The notes below the pieces were generated by a model that worked only from the letters and a program-made list of their open reading frames with translations, was not told the origin of the DNA and ran no database searches. The translations under genes were made by a program, and so were the position numbers. Positions 41,004 to 51,514 of a stretch of 64,000 nucleotides of DNA are shown one piece after another. The DNA comes from Prorocentrum cordatum. Its lineage: Eukaryota; Sar; Dinophyceae; Prorocentrales; Prorocentraceae. The first letter of the stretch is position 1. Each line of letters begins with the position of its first letter. The DNA is taken from contig CAUYUJ010019093.1 in NCBI GenBank assembly GCA_963575745.1, positions 564,854 to 628,853 on the forward strand, in the 5' to 3' direction.

Positions 41004-41175
41004 ACAGTAAGGGGTCGACCACAAGAAGTCCAACCCCGAGACCCCAAGGCGTCCATTGCTTGTTGGCGCGGGAGCGTCACGCTTTCCATCGCACAACCAT
41101 CGAAACCCACGAAACCCACGAAACTCAGGGCACCCTGGAGGAAAGCAGGGTGCCTCTCGACACGGGCCTCCACTG
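41004..41175 (+). mobile_element. Family A element, copy 5
   Basis: CAGTAAGGGGTCGACCACAA start, GGGCCTCCACTG end; CATCGAAACCCACGAAACCC lies inside. Confidence 0.7.
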
Positions 41176-41394
41176 TACAAGGCGCGAGCCCCGCATCTGC
41201 ATGCAAGGCCCGCGCCTTCTAAGAAGCAGCCTCCGCCTAAGAAGCCTCCCCCTCCACCGAAACCACCCTCTGCGCGCGGCCGATGCCTGGAGCCCAACGA
41301 TGTCCACGCCGCGGCGTGCAGGCCTCCGCCCCGAGCACGGCGCAGAAGACACGCACATCACGCTCGCGGACCCATCCCAGAGAATCGCCGCTGC

Positions 41395-41565
41395 AGTCAA
41401 AAACCCTAATAAGGACGCGCGGTAAGGACGCAAGACCCTTGGAAGCGGAAGTTGGGATTTTTGGGGCGGCGGACGACGAAAACCCCAAGGACGCAAGAGC
41501 AAGGAAGAGCAAGGACGCCAGGGTACCCAGAGCAAAGTCGCGCGTCCTTATTAGGGTTTTTGACG
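41395..41565. mobile_element. Family I inverted-repeat element, copy 2
   Basis: The 26-bp termini beginning GTCAAAAACCCTAATAAGGA (41396-41421) are perfect complements of 41539-41564. The body is GGACGCAAGA/AGCAAGGA-rich. Same family as the nested copy at 17662, in inverse orientation. Confidence 0.9.
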
Positions 41566-41895
41566 GTACACTTCGCGGGGTGGGCGGTTGCAAACGTGGT
41601 CTCACGGCCCTGCCCCTGCCCCCCCAAAAGTGCTCGCGGGGCCCGACACGGTGCGAGGCCACGCCGCACGGCGACCTCCACATCCCGACGGGACCTCGCC
41701 CCGCGCGGCCCCTCGCCGCACGGCGCGGGGACCCCGTAGGCCCCAGTCGCCGAGAGCTGTCCCCGGAGAGAGCGAGCCGAGTCCCGGACCAGCGTGGCCA
41801 GGCCACCGCGACTCGCCATCGCTCGGACGTCCATTTCCCGTGCATATTTCGGTGTCGTGCGTGTTTTTTTTTTTGTTTTTGCTCGATGGTCCAGG
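41566..41895. other. GC-rich spacer, no gene recognised
   Basis: Ends in a T tract (41865-41880). No supported frame. Confidence 0.35.
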
Positions 41896-41905
41896 ATGGC
41901 CCTCG

Positions 41906-42166
41906 ATTAGCGGCCTCCTAGACGGGGTCCGAGTAGACGGGGTCGGAGGATGGCGCCGCATCGACGATACATCGACGACCCATCGGCGATGCATCGGCGA
42001 TGCATCGGCGATGCACCAGCGATTCATCGTCGACGTCAGCGATGAATCGGCGACGTCGACGTGAAGCAAATCGGGCTCCACATCGAGCCGCATCGGCCAT
42101 GCATCGGCGATGCGGCGCGCTCCTTCGACCCCGTCTGCTCGGGCCCCATCTGGGAGACCTAGATCG
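41906..42166. mobile_element. Family G element, copy 3, with 10-bp target-site duplication
   Basis: ATGGCCCTCG lies at 41896-41905 and again at 42167-42176. The termini form an inverted repeat of about 45 bp around GTCCGAGTAGACGGGGTCG. The interior has GCATCGGCGATGCATCGGCG repeats. Long inverted termini and a 9-11 bp duplication fit Mutator-like non-autonomous elements. Confidence 0.82.
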
Positions 42167-42188
42167 ATGGCCCTCGCCGAGGCAGAAA

Positions 42189-42361
42189 TAAAACAAGGCC
42201 AGGATCGGGATAAATCGCTCCAGAGCGTTCCGGAGCGCTCTCAGAACGTTCCGGAACGCTCTGGAGCGGCCGCGGCGCCCAATACATCCTCCGAACCCGC
42301 CGATTCTCAGAGATTTCGAGGCATCCCGATCCGACTTTGTCCCGATCTTCGCGTCGTTTGA
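42189..42361 (+). mobile_element. Family E element, copy 3 (173 bp)
   Basis: TAAAACAAGGCCAGGATCGG start, CGATCTTCGCGTCGTTTGA end. Confidence 0.88.
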
Positions 42362-43136
42362 CGCGCAGAGGGGGGTGGGGGGGAGGGGGGAGGGCTTCTT
42401 AGAAGCACCCCCGCTTCTCAGAAGGCGCGGGCCTCGTCTATAGATGTGAGGCCGGCGCCTTCGAAGAAGCAGCCTGCTTCTGAGAAGCCCTCCCCCCTCC
42501 CCCCACCCCCTTGTGCGCGCCGCCAACCACGGGGGAGGGGTCGGGCCTTCCCTGCCAACCGGCCTGCAACTGATCCCCATCAAGCGATGGCGATCCTAGG
42601 GAGAGGCCCTCAGAGGCTGAGGGAATCCTCAAGATCGGTATCGAGGCAAGGCGGTGCCAAACCTGGAGATGGGGAGACGTTTCAAGCTGGCACTCTGCAC
42701 AACCCCCGTTTTGAACAAAACTGGCACCCCGGGTCTCTGGGCCAGGTGCTTTCCGTGTTCTATCATGGGTCCGATGTCCCTAATCCTGTCGTCGTTCCGC
42801 CTTTACTTGCAACACTGAAGCAACATTAAAGCGGTCATATGAGATCGGCAAACAGCCTTTTGGGTCGAGCTCCTAGGATGGCCAATGGACCCGCAAGTGG
42901 TCCAACAAAAAACACGGGGTCCATAGCGTTAGCAGGGAACGACACTGGGGACGCGATGCAGGATTTGCCTTTGGTCTTCCAAGGCCTGAGGGCCCAAACC
43001 TCCTCCTCAGGAGGCGGAGGAAGGACAGGGAAGGGGAGACAGGTGAGGATAACACCTGAGCAGACGCCCCAGCAACCCTGGAAATCCAAGCCGCGGCCGC
43101 GGACTTGGGAAGACACAGGGATGACGACACAGGGAT
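42362..43136. other. No gene recognised; GAAGCCCTCCCCC foldback at its left edge
   Basis: GGGGGGAGGGCTTCTTAGAA (42381) and TTCTGAGAAGCCCTCCCCCC (42479) are complementary, with GAAGGCGCGGGCCTC and GAGGCCGGCGCCTTC between them. This is a further roughly 140-bp inverted-repeat element. Confidence 0.55.
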
Positions 43137-43275
43137 GATGTTGATGATGCTGCTGATCAGATGCTGATAATGATGATGATGATGGTGGTGATGATGATGA
43201 GGATGAGGATGCTGATGATGATGAAGATGATAATCGGAATGATGATGATGATGATGATGATTCTGATGATAATGA
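43137..43275 (+). repeat. GAT microsatellite
   Basis: GATGATG repeats with GAG and GCT variants. Confidence 0.93.
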
Positions 43276-43708
43276 CGAGGAGAGGGATAAGCGAGCAAGC
43301 GCGACACATCTGCTCGAATTCGGCTCGATTCAAATCAGCCCTCTGGGAGTAGGTGGTTAAACGTGTCTCCTCCCACAACCCTCGTTCCCCTGCTCGGGGG
43401 ATGTCTTAATCACTGTTCCCTATTGATAGACCCCCCTCCCCCAGGCGGCCGGCAGCCAACCAAGAACACTGCCGACCCCATCATCACACACACACACACC
43501 CAACCATTCTTGACGAAAACACAGCATAAAAAACTCTCTGCCGCCAACATCGGAGCATGCGCAACCAACCCGATGCGCCCCCCCACCCACAAACACACAC
43601 ACGCACACACACACACACATCCCTGACAAAAAACCATACACATTACTCCGACGGTAGGATCCTACATGAGAATCTGGTGAACTTGCCTGGGGATCTCCTC
43701 ACCAACTT
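43276..43708. other. AC-rich spacer, no gene recognised
   Basis: CACACACACA at 43488 and ACACACACAC at 43592. Confidence 0.5.
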
Positions 43709-43830
43709 CTGCCTCCTCCTCCTCCTGCCTGCTCCTCCTCCTGCCTCAACCCCTGCCTCCTCCTCCGCCTCCTCCTCCTCCTCCGTTTCCTCCTCCTCCT
43801 CCTCTTCCTCCTCCCCTCTCCCTCTTCTTT
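43709..43830 (+). repeat. TCC microsatellite
   Basis: Imperfect CTC repeats. Confidence 0.88.
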
Positions 43831-43854
43831 CTCTCCCTCTCTCTCCTCCGCCCC

Positions 43855-44500
43855 GTGGGGAGGGGGCTCCCGCCTGAGACTTCCTCGCAATTCACTCACA
43901 GACGAGGCTCCCGCGTGAGACTTCCTCCAAATTCAGCCGTGAGCAGCCCCAAAGTGACGACAGTTGCAGGAGGCCGATGACCTGCTCGGATTACCTACAT
44001 GACTGCGGGCCCCATAGGGAAGGGGCTCCCGCCTGAAACTGCCTCGCAATTCACTCACAGACAAGGGTCCCGCCTGAGACTTCCTCCAATTTCAAACCTG
44101 AGGAGCCCCAAAATGATGACAGTTGCAGGAGGCCGATGACCCGCTCGGATTACCTACGTGAATGCGGGCCTCATGGGCATTGGGCTCTCGTCCGAGACTT
44201 CCTCGCAATTCACTCGCAGACGAGGCTCCCGCGTGAGACTTCCTCCAATTTCAAGCCTGAGCCCAAAACTGACGACAGTTGCAGGAGGGGGCTCCCGCCT
44301 GAAACTGCCTCGCAATTCACTCACAGACAAGGCTCCCACCTGAGACTTTCTGCAATTGAAAACCTGAGGAGCCCAAACGTGGCGACAATTACAGGAGGCC
44401 GATGGCCCGCTCGAATTACCAACATGACCTACGGGCCTCATAGGAAAGGGGCTCACGCCTCAGACTCCCTCGCATGTCACTCACAGACGAGACTCCCGCT
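43855..44500 (+). repeat. Tandem array, about 160-bp unit, 3.5 copies
   Basis: GCCGATGACCTGCTCGGATT with TACCTACATGA recurs at 43974, 44133 and (diverged) 44398. GGGGCTCCCGCCTGA, CAATTCACTCACAGAC and GCAGGAGG blocks lie between. Confidence 0.78.
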
Positions 44501-44663
44501 TGTGTGGGTAGGTGAGTGAGTGAGTGGGTGAGTGAGTGAATGATGGTGATGAGTGTGTAAATCAATGAATGTGCGGGTGATGACGACGATGGCGATGTTC
44601 GTGTTCGTGAGTGGGTGCCTGTATGCGCGTGAATGGTGATAGTGTGTGAACGATTGAGTGAGT
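44501..44663 (+). repeat. GTGAGTGA-rich tract
   Basis: GAGTGAGTGGGTGAGTGAGT followed by GTG-rich DNA. Confidence 0.75.
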
Positions 44664-45040
44664 GTGCGGCTAGAGAAGAGGAGAGGGTGTGTTCTATTGT
44701 TCCTGCGCGGGGTGACTAGAGAAACCAAGAACCTCCCTTTGGACACGGGGGGCGAAACGATGGTGCCGGGATGCTACTGATGAGGCGTGATGCGGGGTAG
44801 CGTTGAGCAACATGAATGGAACGTGATCGAGTGGGTGCGATGACGAGTGAGTAATGGTTGTCTGTAAGTGTGTGTGTGTGTCTGCGCGTGGGACTGATGA
44901 TGGTGGTGTGAGTGATTGAGTGAATGAGTGCGTGTGCGACGGGAGAAGAGGAGAGGGGGTGAGGTGTGAGGTTCCTGCGCGGGGGTGCGCAGAGAAAACA
45001 AGAACCCCACTTTGGATGTGGGGAAATAAACGGCGGGGCA
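44664..45040 (+). repeat. Repeat Q, two units about 268 bp apart
   Basis: AGAAGAGGAGAGGGTGTG with TTCCTGCGCGGGGTG and CAAGAACC(T/C)C(C/A)CTTTGGA at 44673 and again at 44941. A reverse copy lies near 62215-62260. Confidence 0.65.
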
Positions 45041-45699
45041 AACTATTGAACCATGTTCGTGAGGGCCGCGAACATGTTGTATTGTTTGTTCACAGGGACT
45101 GCGGGGGTGTCAGCATGTTGCCTGCTGTGCGCAGGACCACGCCCCCTGCCAAACTGCCTACAATATGCACCTCGCGGCTACATCTGAGCCATGCGCGGCC
45201 ACCCCCCGCGGTCACTGTCAAGTGGTCTTGATATATAGGGACGGCGGGACTGGTGGCGTATGACCTGCTGTACGCAGGCCCACCAGACACACTGATGGGC
45301 ATTGGCTTTCGACGAAGATCGTGGGGGGCGACGTGTTTCCCGATGTGTGCTGTCACGTGCACAAGCGCCCCTGACACATTCTGCACGTGCCCCGAATGTG
45401 GCGCACCTGGCCTGGCTGCAATATGTGGCACACCTGGCGCACATGGAGCACGAGGCGCATCTGGCGCACCATGCGTGCCTGGCACGCTCGGGCCCCAGGG
45501 GTTCCCGACGCGCGTGGCGCGCCTGGCACGCGTGGCGCACTTCGCCCAAGCGTCGCGCACATGGGTCGATATGCTTCTCAATTACTACGCGCCCAAAGAC
45601 GGCCGCTGAACATGCTCAGGCTCGGATGTTTCGTATGTGTTGGGAGGGCGGGTGTAAGTGAGCCAGACGACTTGCTATCTAGGAGGGTGTCTTGACCCC
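45041..45699. repeat. GGCGCACCTGGC-like degenerate 12-bp minisatellite within non-coding DNA
   Basis: Repeats at about 45395-45555. The plus-strand reading is Gly-x-Pro rich and superficially collagen-like, but the repeat is open in other frames too. Confidence 0.5.
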
Positions 45700-46270
45700 T
45701 CCCCCTGCCGCCACCCCTGGGCGTTGGAGGCGGCGGGGGGGACGGAAGTGTTAGAACGTCCAATATTGCCTCCAAGACGGCCCAAGATAACGGAACATGT
45801 TTGAGATAGCCTCCGACATGCCTCGAAGATGCCTCCAGACGGGCCCAAGACGGTCTCCAGTGCCCTCGAGCCTCCCTGGGCACCCGCCAAGAGGTCTTCT
45901 AAATCCTTCATTAACCTATGGGAAATCAATGTGTGTGGCCTTATCGCCTTCTCGCGCCCGATGGTTCTCGGAGGCCTCCAGACGGCCCAACGACGGCCCA
46001 AGAGAGCCCCAAGACGGGCTCAAGAAAGCCCCAAGACAATCCCAAGAGCGCCCAAGAATGCCCAAAGAGCGCCCGAAGAGGGGCTTAAGACCCCATGGTT
46101 GAGCCTCCCAGGGTGGGGGACCTGAATGCCCCCCCCCCACATGTTTACGCCCAGACCCCTTCAAGGAGCCCTCAGAGCGCCCCAAGACCACCAACCTGCC
46201 TGAACCCCACGAGGGCCCCAGGAATGCCCCAAGAGGCCTAACGGGGGCCCTAAGAGGCCCCAAGATGGCC
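45700..46270 (+). repeat. Degenerate CCCAAGACGG array
   Basis: GCCTCCAAGACGGCCCAAGA-like units, irregular. Confidence 0.6.
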
Positions 46271-46373
46271 TTCGTCGTCCTTCAAGCACCTCACACAACA
46301 ACATACATCAAAAGGCCGACTGCGCATCCTGCTGGCCATCGTCCGTTTCGTCCCTCCTCCTTTCCTACCTCCT

Positions 46374-46682
<309 letters not shown>

Positions 46683-47301
46683 TCATGAACAACATCTTCA
46701 TGGTGCCGCATTCCTCCTCCCTCCTCCCCCTCCTCCTCCTCCACGTCGTCCCCCTCCCCCTCCTCTCTTTCTTCCCCGTCCTCCTCGACCTCCGCCTCAT
46801 CCTCCTCCTCCTGTTCCTCCTCCTCGTCCTCCTCCTACCCCCAAGATGGTCCCAGGAGGTCGAGCACAGCTCAAGATAACCGCCGACAGACCTCCAAGAG
46901 GCCTCAAGACAGCCACAAGACTGCCCAACATAGCTGAGCATGACTAAGGATACTCCAACAGACCTCCAAGTAGCCTCCGACAGCCCCCAGCCGAACATAG
47001 ATCACGATGGCCTCCAAGAGGCCTCAAGACAGCCCCAGATCGTGCCTGGATGGGCTGGTGGGGATAGGCAAAGCGTCGATCATTGGACGTTCCCAGTGGC
47101 CCTCGCTTGCTGCTAATACTGTTCAAGGCGAGGCGGTGGGAGCGCCTGAGGGAATCCTTTGGGGCCTTTTTAGCCTGGAGCCCCTATTCTGCTCGTGGGC
47201 CGTCGCATACCTCCAAGAGTTCATCAACCAAAGGCGAGGCACTGTGGCTCAACTCCCCCGTGCCTGCTGACGATCATTGTATGTGCATGTGCTAGGGATG
47301 G
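46683..47301. other. CTC-rich then CCAAGAGG-rich DNA; no gene supported
   Basis: The plus strand 47055-47270 reads ASIIGRSQWPSLAANTVQGE then LEPLFCSWAVAYLQEFINQR, which is protein-like. It could be an exon but has no recognised family. Confidence 0.3.
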
Positions 47302-47370
47302 GAAGGAAGAGGAGGAGGAGGAGGAGCATGAGGAGGAGAAAGAGGAGGAGGAGATGAACAAGGAGAAAGA
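47302..47370 (+). repeat. GGA/AGA microsatellite
   Basis: GAGGAGGAGG with AAAGAGG variants. Confidence 0.85.
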
Positions 47371-47674
47371 GAACAAGGATAATGAGAAGTTTCAGACTCA
47401 TCGTCTTAGTCGACGACCGACCGACCGAGGAGGAGGTGGAGGAAAAAAAATAAGAATAGTAATGCGAATGAGAAGAAGACGAATAAAAAGAAAACCGACC
47501 CAAAATGCATCAACGATTCTATACTACACCCTCCCGTCCCAAGAGCCGTTCTCAAACGACCGTGTCAGCACGACCAGTTCATTGCGGACGCGCCCTTTGA
47601 AAAGATGAGCGTCCCATGGGCCAATCACTCAGGCAAAAAAATGTTTTGAACACGATCCGCCCTCCGTTCTTCAT

Positions 47675-47800
47675 AAAATTATCCTGGCGAAGGACCCAAC
47701 CATATGCAGTTGTGAGTATCGCAATTGTGAGTATCTTCTTCGGTGGCGCTCCCTATGGGGCCACGAACCGCATGAGGGGTGTGCCGAAATGTGGCGGGGT
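47675..47800 (+). repeat. 90-bp satellite unit with flank, isolated
   Basis: CTTCGGTGGCGCTCCCTATG, GGGCCACGAACCG and GAGGGGTGTGCCGAAATG follow a left flank shared with 35800-35925. Confidence 0.65.
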
Positions 47801-48457
47801 ACACAACGCAAAGGAATACGATAGATCTGATTACGAGAGAAAGAACGCGGGTGAGTCAGAGCGCGAGGGAATCTGAGTATGAATGGGTCTGCGCGCGAGT
47901 GAATATATTTGCATGAATGCGATCATGGAACCGCCTAGTGTAAGTGTCGAGCATGCCTGTCCGAACACACGTGACACTGGGCGTGGCCGCCGCAGGCAGC
48001 TTCCGCGGGAACCCCGACGGCAGCGTCCGCACGTCGCGACGCCCATGTCGGCACGCCTCTTGCGAGGATCGCGCCCGCTTTCGGCTCTTCTTTTCCTTCC
48101 TCTTTGCCCGCGCACTCCAAAATCCAAGGCTGCGGGCGCAGCGCAGCGCGGAGTCCCCGCGACGCGCGCTGGTCGCCCCGGGCGGGGTCCCAGCGACGCG
48201 CGCGGGTCGTCCGCTGCGCGAAGCAGAGAGAGCTGACTAGCTAACTGGCTGGCTGATAGCGGGCAAGTCTCTGACCGCTGGGCAGAGCGACGACGGGCGA
48301 ACGAGGCGCCGGGCCCCCCGCAGCACGGAGTTCCCGCGACGCGCGCTGGTCGCCCCGAGAGGGTCCCAGCGACGCGCGCGGGTCGTCCGCGGCGCGAGGC
48401 CAAACAATTAGTCGGGCAGTCGAGAGAAGGCGCGGCTCGGGGGAGACGCTCCTCAGG
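47801..48457. other. GC-rich DNA downstream of the helicase stop
   Basis: GTCCCAGCGACGCGCGCGGG with GTCCGC is repeated (48187 and 48365) and GCGACGCGCGCTGGTCGCCC occurs at 48157 and 48335, so a roughly 178-bp segment is duplicated. No other gene recognised. Confidence 0.55.
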
Positions 48458-48732
48458 TCAGGCCTCGCGGATGAACTCGGTGAAGCCGAGCTCCCTGGCG
48501 AGGGCCGTCGCTTCCCTCCTGCACCGCTTCGTGCGCGCCGCAAACTGCTCCAGCTGCTTCCGCAAGCCCTGCGGCGGCCCTGCCAGGAAGAACTCGATGC
48601 GCGGCGCCCGCATGAGCAGGAGGTCCTCGTGGCGCGTGGCGCGCGAGAGCAGCACGTAGAGCTCCAGCCACCAGTCGTCGTCCTCCTTCTTGCCGTTCCC
48701 TACCTCGTGGCGGCCGCAATCCAGGATCACGC
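48458..48732 (-). CDS. Last exon of an SF1 (Pif1/RecD-like) helicase, motif VI
   Basis: This minus-strand exon starts after an AG acceptor (48734-48733) and ends at TGA (48460-48458). It encodes about 90 residues beginning VILDCG, then WWLELYVLLSRATR, which matches helicase motif VI (YvalSRa.R), then LLLMRAP and a helical C-terminal tail ending ELGFTEFIREA. Joined to the exon at 48880-48923 it reads ...QGRTMREGVILDCG... in one frame, giving motif V followed by motif VI as in SF1B DNA helicases. Only the C-terminus is present; upstream exons should lie beyond the 90-bp satellite, but I could not find them. Because the conserved residues are intact, this looks like a real gene end rather than a decayed copy. 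Substrate and biological role are not deducible from the fragment. Confidence 0.72.
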
Positions 48733-48879
48733 CTGGGCGACGTCGACCGAGGGAGCAGCGCGCCGGGCAGCCGACGGCCCAGGGCGAGAGTCCACAGGAC
48801 CGAGAGATGGTCTGGCCGCGGACTGCTCGCGCCCCGGAGGTCTGGCCGCCCCCGGAGCGCCGTTCCCCCGCCCCGTCGC
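48733..48879 (-). other. 147-bp GC-AG intron between helicase exons
   Basis: Its removal joins two coding segments in frame exactly within a Gly codon. The donor is GC rather than GT. Flanking AGGC direct repeats at both splice junctions recall the short direct repeats described at dinoflagellate introns and introner insertions. Confidence 0.6.
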
Positions 48880-48923
48880 CTTCGCGCATGGTGCGCCCCT
48901 GGCACGCCACCGTGGTGATGACC
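48880..48923 (-). CDS. Penultimate helicase exon, motif V (44 bp)
   Basis: A 44-bp exon on the minus strand preceded by CGGCAG and starting with G (acceptor AG|G). It encodes VITTVACQGRTMRE plus one base of the next Gly codon. The T-x-x-x-CQGRT core fits SF1 motif V (TvhksQG.T). The donor is AAG|GCGACG, a GC donor. The same AGGC tetramer occurs at both ends of the following intron, so the exact cut is ambiguous by up to four bases. Confidence 0.65.
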
Positions 48924-48939
48924 CTGCCGTGCGAGAAAT

Positions 48940-50365
48940 GCGGGGGGTGTGCCGAAATGGGTGGGGGTGACGCATGCGGGCGGCGGCCTGAGGCCTTCGG
49001 TGGAGGAGCCACGACGTGTGAGGGGTGTGCCGAAATGGGTGTGGGGGACGCATGCGGCCGCGGGCACTGGGGCCTTCGGTGGAGCTCCCTATGGAGCCAC
49101 CGTGTGAGGGGTGTGCCGAAATGGGGTCTGGCCGCGGATGTCGCCTTCGCGCATGGTGCGCCCCTGGCACGCCACCGTGGTGATGACCCTGCCGTGCGCG
49201 GGGGGGGTGCCGAAATGGGTGGGGGTGACGCATGCGGGCGGCGGCACTGGGCCTTCGGTGGAGCTCCCTATGGAGCCACGAAACGTGTGAGGGGTGTGCC
49301 GAAATGGGTGTGGGGACGCATGCGGCCGCGGGCACTGGGGCCTTCGGTGGAGCTCCCTATGGAGCCACGAAACGTGTGAGGGGTGTGCCGAAATGGGTGT
49401 GGGGGACGCATGCGGCCGCGGGCACTGGGGCCTTCGGTGGAGCTCCCTATGGAGCCACGAAACGTGTGAGGGGTGTGCCGAAATGGGTGTGGGGGACGCA
49501 TGCGGCCGCGGGCACTGGGGCCTTCGGTGGAGCTCCCTATGGAGCCACGAAACGTGTGAGGGGTGTGCCGAAATGGGTGTGGGGGACGCATGCGGCCGCG
49601 GGCACTGGGGCCTTCGGTGGAGCTCCCTATGGAGCCACGAAACGTGTGAGGGGTGTGCCGAAATGGGTGTGGGGGACGCATGCGGCCGCGGGCACTGGGG
49701 CCTTCGGTGGAGCTCCCTATGGAGCCACGAAACGTGTGAGGGGTGTGCCGAAATGGGTGTGGGTGACGCATGCGGGCGCGGGCACTGGGGCCTTCGGTGG
49801 AGCTCCCTATGGAGCCACGAAACGTGTGAGGGGTGTGCCGAAATGGGTGTGGGGGACGCATGCGGCCGCGGGCACTGGGGCCTTCGGTGGAGCTCCCTAT
49901 GGAGCCACGAAACGTGTGAGGGGTGTGCCGAAATGGGTGTGGGGGACGCATGCGGCCGCGGGCACTGGGGCCTTCGGTGGAGCTCCCTATGGAGCCACGA
50001 AAGGGGTGTGCCCGCATGCACTGGGGGGTGGAGGAGCCACGAAACGTGTGAGGGGTGTGCCGAAATGGGTGTGGGGACGCATGCGGCCGCGGGCACTGGG
50101 GCCTTCGGTGGAGCTCCCTATGGAGCCACGAAACGTGTGAGGGGTGTGCCGAAATGGGTGTGGGGGACGCATGCGGCCGCGGGCACTGGGGCCTTCGGTG
50201 GAGCTCCCTATGGAGCCACGAAACGTGTGAGGGGTGTGCCGAAATGGGTGTGGGGGACGCATGCGGCCGCGGGCACTGGGGCCTTCGGTGGAGCTCCCTA
50301 TGGAGCCACGAAACGTGTGAGGGGTGTGCCGAAATGGGTGTGGGGGACGCATGCGGCCGCGGGGA
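48940..50365 (+). repeat. 90-bp tandem satellite, about 16 units
   Basis: The unit contains GTGTGAGGGGTGTGCCGAAA, GACGCATGCGGCCGCGGGCA and CTTCGGTGGAGCTCCCTATG. Most units between 49291 and 49990 are near identical; edge units are diverged or truncated. Ninety is 30 codons, so every frame stays open. It lies in the intron upstream of the helicase motif V exon. Confidence 0.95.
49145..49188 (-). pseudogene. Duplicate of the 44-bp helicase motif V exon inside the 90-bp satellite
   Basis: This is a second copy of the 44-bp exon (same acceptor context GGCAG|G, same donor AAG|GC), with shared flanks, lying 265 bp upstream between satellite units. The exon length is not a multiple of three, so including both copies would break the frame. 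It is probably a by-product of satellite expansion. Confidence 0.6.
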
Positions 50366-50430
50366 GGCAGCGGGAGGAAGGAAGGAGGGAGAACGCGGGG
50401 CACCGTCTCTTCAAAACGAGGACCCAACAC

Positions 50431-50667
50431 CACAGGATGGTTGGGAACAAAGACATAGAGCCCGACATCCATGCAGCGGTTTCTCAACTGAATGTCTGGC
50501 TAGAAGAATATAACATGTGGCCGATCCCAAACATGGAACCCAGCACCGCGCAACGATTTCAGATGTTTCAAACTATGCGCGCGGCCCTAGAGCGAGAAAC
50601 ACGTTTGAGAAACGACCAGCCCTCCCTTCGTGCAACGGTTGGAAATCCAGCGCACAAGTGGTGAGGA
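50431..50667 (+). CDS. Candidate coding segment, unknown
   Basis: Directly after the end of the 90-bp satellite, the plus strand reads IEPDIHAAVSQLNVWLEEYN, continues through a Met/Gln-rich helix (RFQMFQTMRAALERETRLRN) and stops at 50662-50664. The composition is protein-like and unlike the repeats on either side. No motif is recognised. It could be a terminal exon or chance. Confidence 0.25.
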
Positions 50668-50697
50668 GGGCATCATGGCGAACCGCCTGACCCGCCC

Positions 50698-50792
50698 TGC
50701 CGCCACGCCCGGTGGTGCGACGAGGACTGACTCGGTGCCACGCCCGGTGGCGGTGCCGCCACGCCCGGTGGTGCCACGCCCGGTGGTGGCAT
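50698..50792 (+). repeat. GCCACGCCCGGTGGT minisatellite
   Basis: Five imperfect units. Confidence 0.8.
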
Positions 50793-50798
50793 GAGCTA

Positions 50799-50988
50799 GA
50801 AAACAAAAACCATAAACATAAACTTTTGGCGCTCTGCGAGGATTTCTTTGATCTGCGCTGGACCCCCTCCCTAGCGCGCGGAGCACGCCAGGGGCGGCGC
50901 CAGAGGCGCCGACGGGGGGCCCCAGCGCAGATCTCAAAAATCCGCGCGGAGCGCTAAAAGTTTATGTTTGTGGTGTTGTTTCTTCTTC
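50799..50988. mobile_element. Family H foldback element, copy 9 (best preserved)
   Basis: Left terminus ATAAACATAAACTTTTGGCG, continuing through GATTTCTTTGATCTGCGCTG; the right terminus is complementary over about 48 bp. The loop has GGAGCACGCCAGGGGCGGCG. Confidence 0.88.
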
Positions 50989-51124
50989 GAGGAGCGCGGA
51001 CGCTGTGCTGTGTCGAAGAGGTCGCATCCAACGGTGGTGGCACGATGGCGAACAAACAACTGCAACAAAAACTTGGCACAGAGAGTGAGGCCAAGCAGGG
51101 GGGCAGAGGCGGCACGCCCTGAGT

Positions 51125-51275
51125 CCTCGCCCCCCGCTTGCTCCGACGTCGATCCTCGGTCCTGGAGCCTTCTAACCTCGATCCTGGACCCTCGAACCTC
51201 CAACCTCGACCCTCGACCCTCAAACCTCCAGCGTCGATCCTCGACCCTCGACCATCGACCCTTGACCCTCGATCC
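51125..51275 (+). repeat. GATCCTCGACCCTCGA minisatellite
   Basis: About ten irregular 14-16 bp units. Confidence 0.7.
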
Positions 51276-51413
51276 CCCCAAACATGCACTGTCTTGCTTC
51301 TTTCAATACGGGACCCCCGGAAATCCCGATCCTTACCCCAGGGCCATGTTCTCCGTCGTGTTTATTGATGACGCGAGCTCGTCTGGGTCCTCTGACCTCG
51401 GTCGAGAAGCCAC

Positions 51414-51500
51414 CCCTGCGCGAAAAGCGCTCCTGCCGCCGCCCTTGGACTTCTTCATCTCGCTCGCCTTCGACTGGAGGCCGACGTAGATGCACATGAC
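51414..51500 (-). CDS. Candidate internal exon, unknown protein
   Basis: On the minus strand, an acceptor-like CAG|G is followed by 29 codons reading VMCIYVGLQSKASEMKKSKG and then GGRSAFRAG. This ordinary amino-acid mix differs from the surrounding low-complexity frames. A GT donor could follow at 51413. Not recognised, and it might belong to the helicase gene or to another gene. Confidence 0.3.
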
Positions 51501-51514
51501 CTGGCTGCCGACGG

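Noticed and set aside
45253-45609. Collagen-like Gly-x-Pro frame
   Set aside because: It comes from a degenerate 12-bp minisatellite that is also open in other frames; no signal peptide or regular Gly-x-y triplet run.
49294-50364. Long Cys-rich repeat protein on the plus strand of the 90-bp array
   Set aside because: The period is a multiple of three, so frames on both strands are open by construction; the sequence is conserved as DNA, with no frame preferred.
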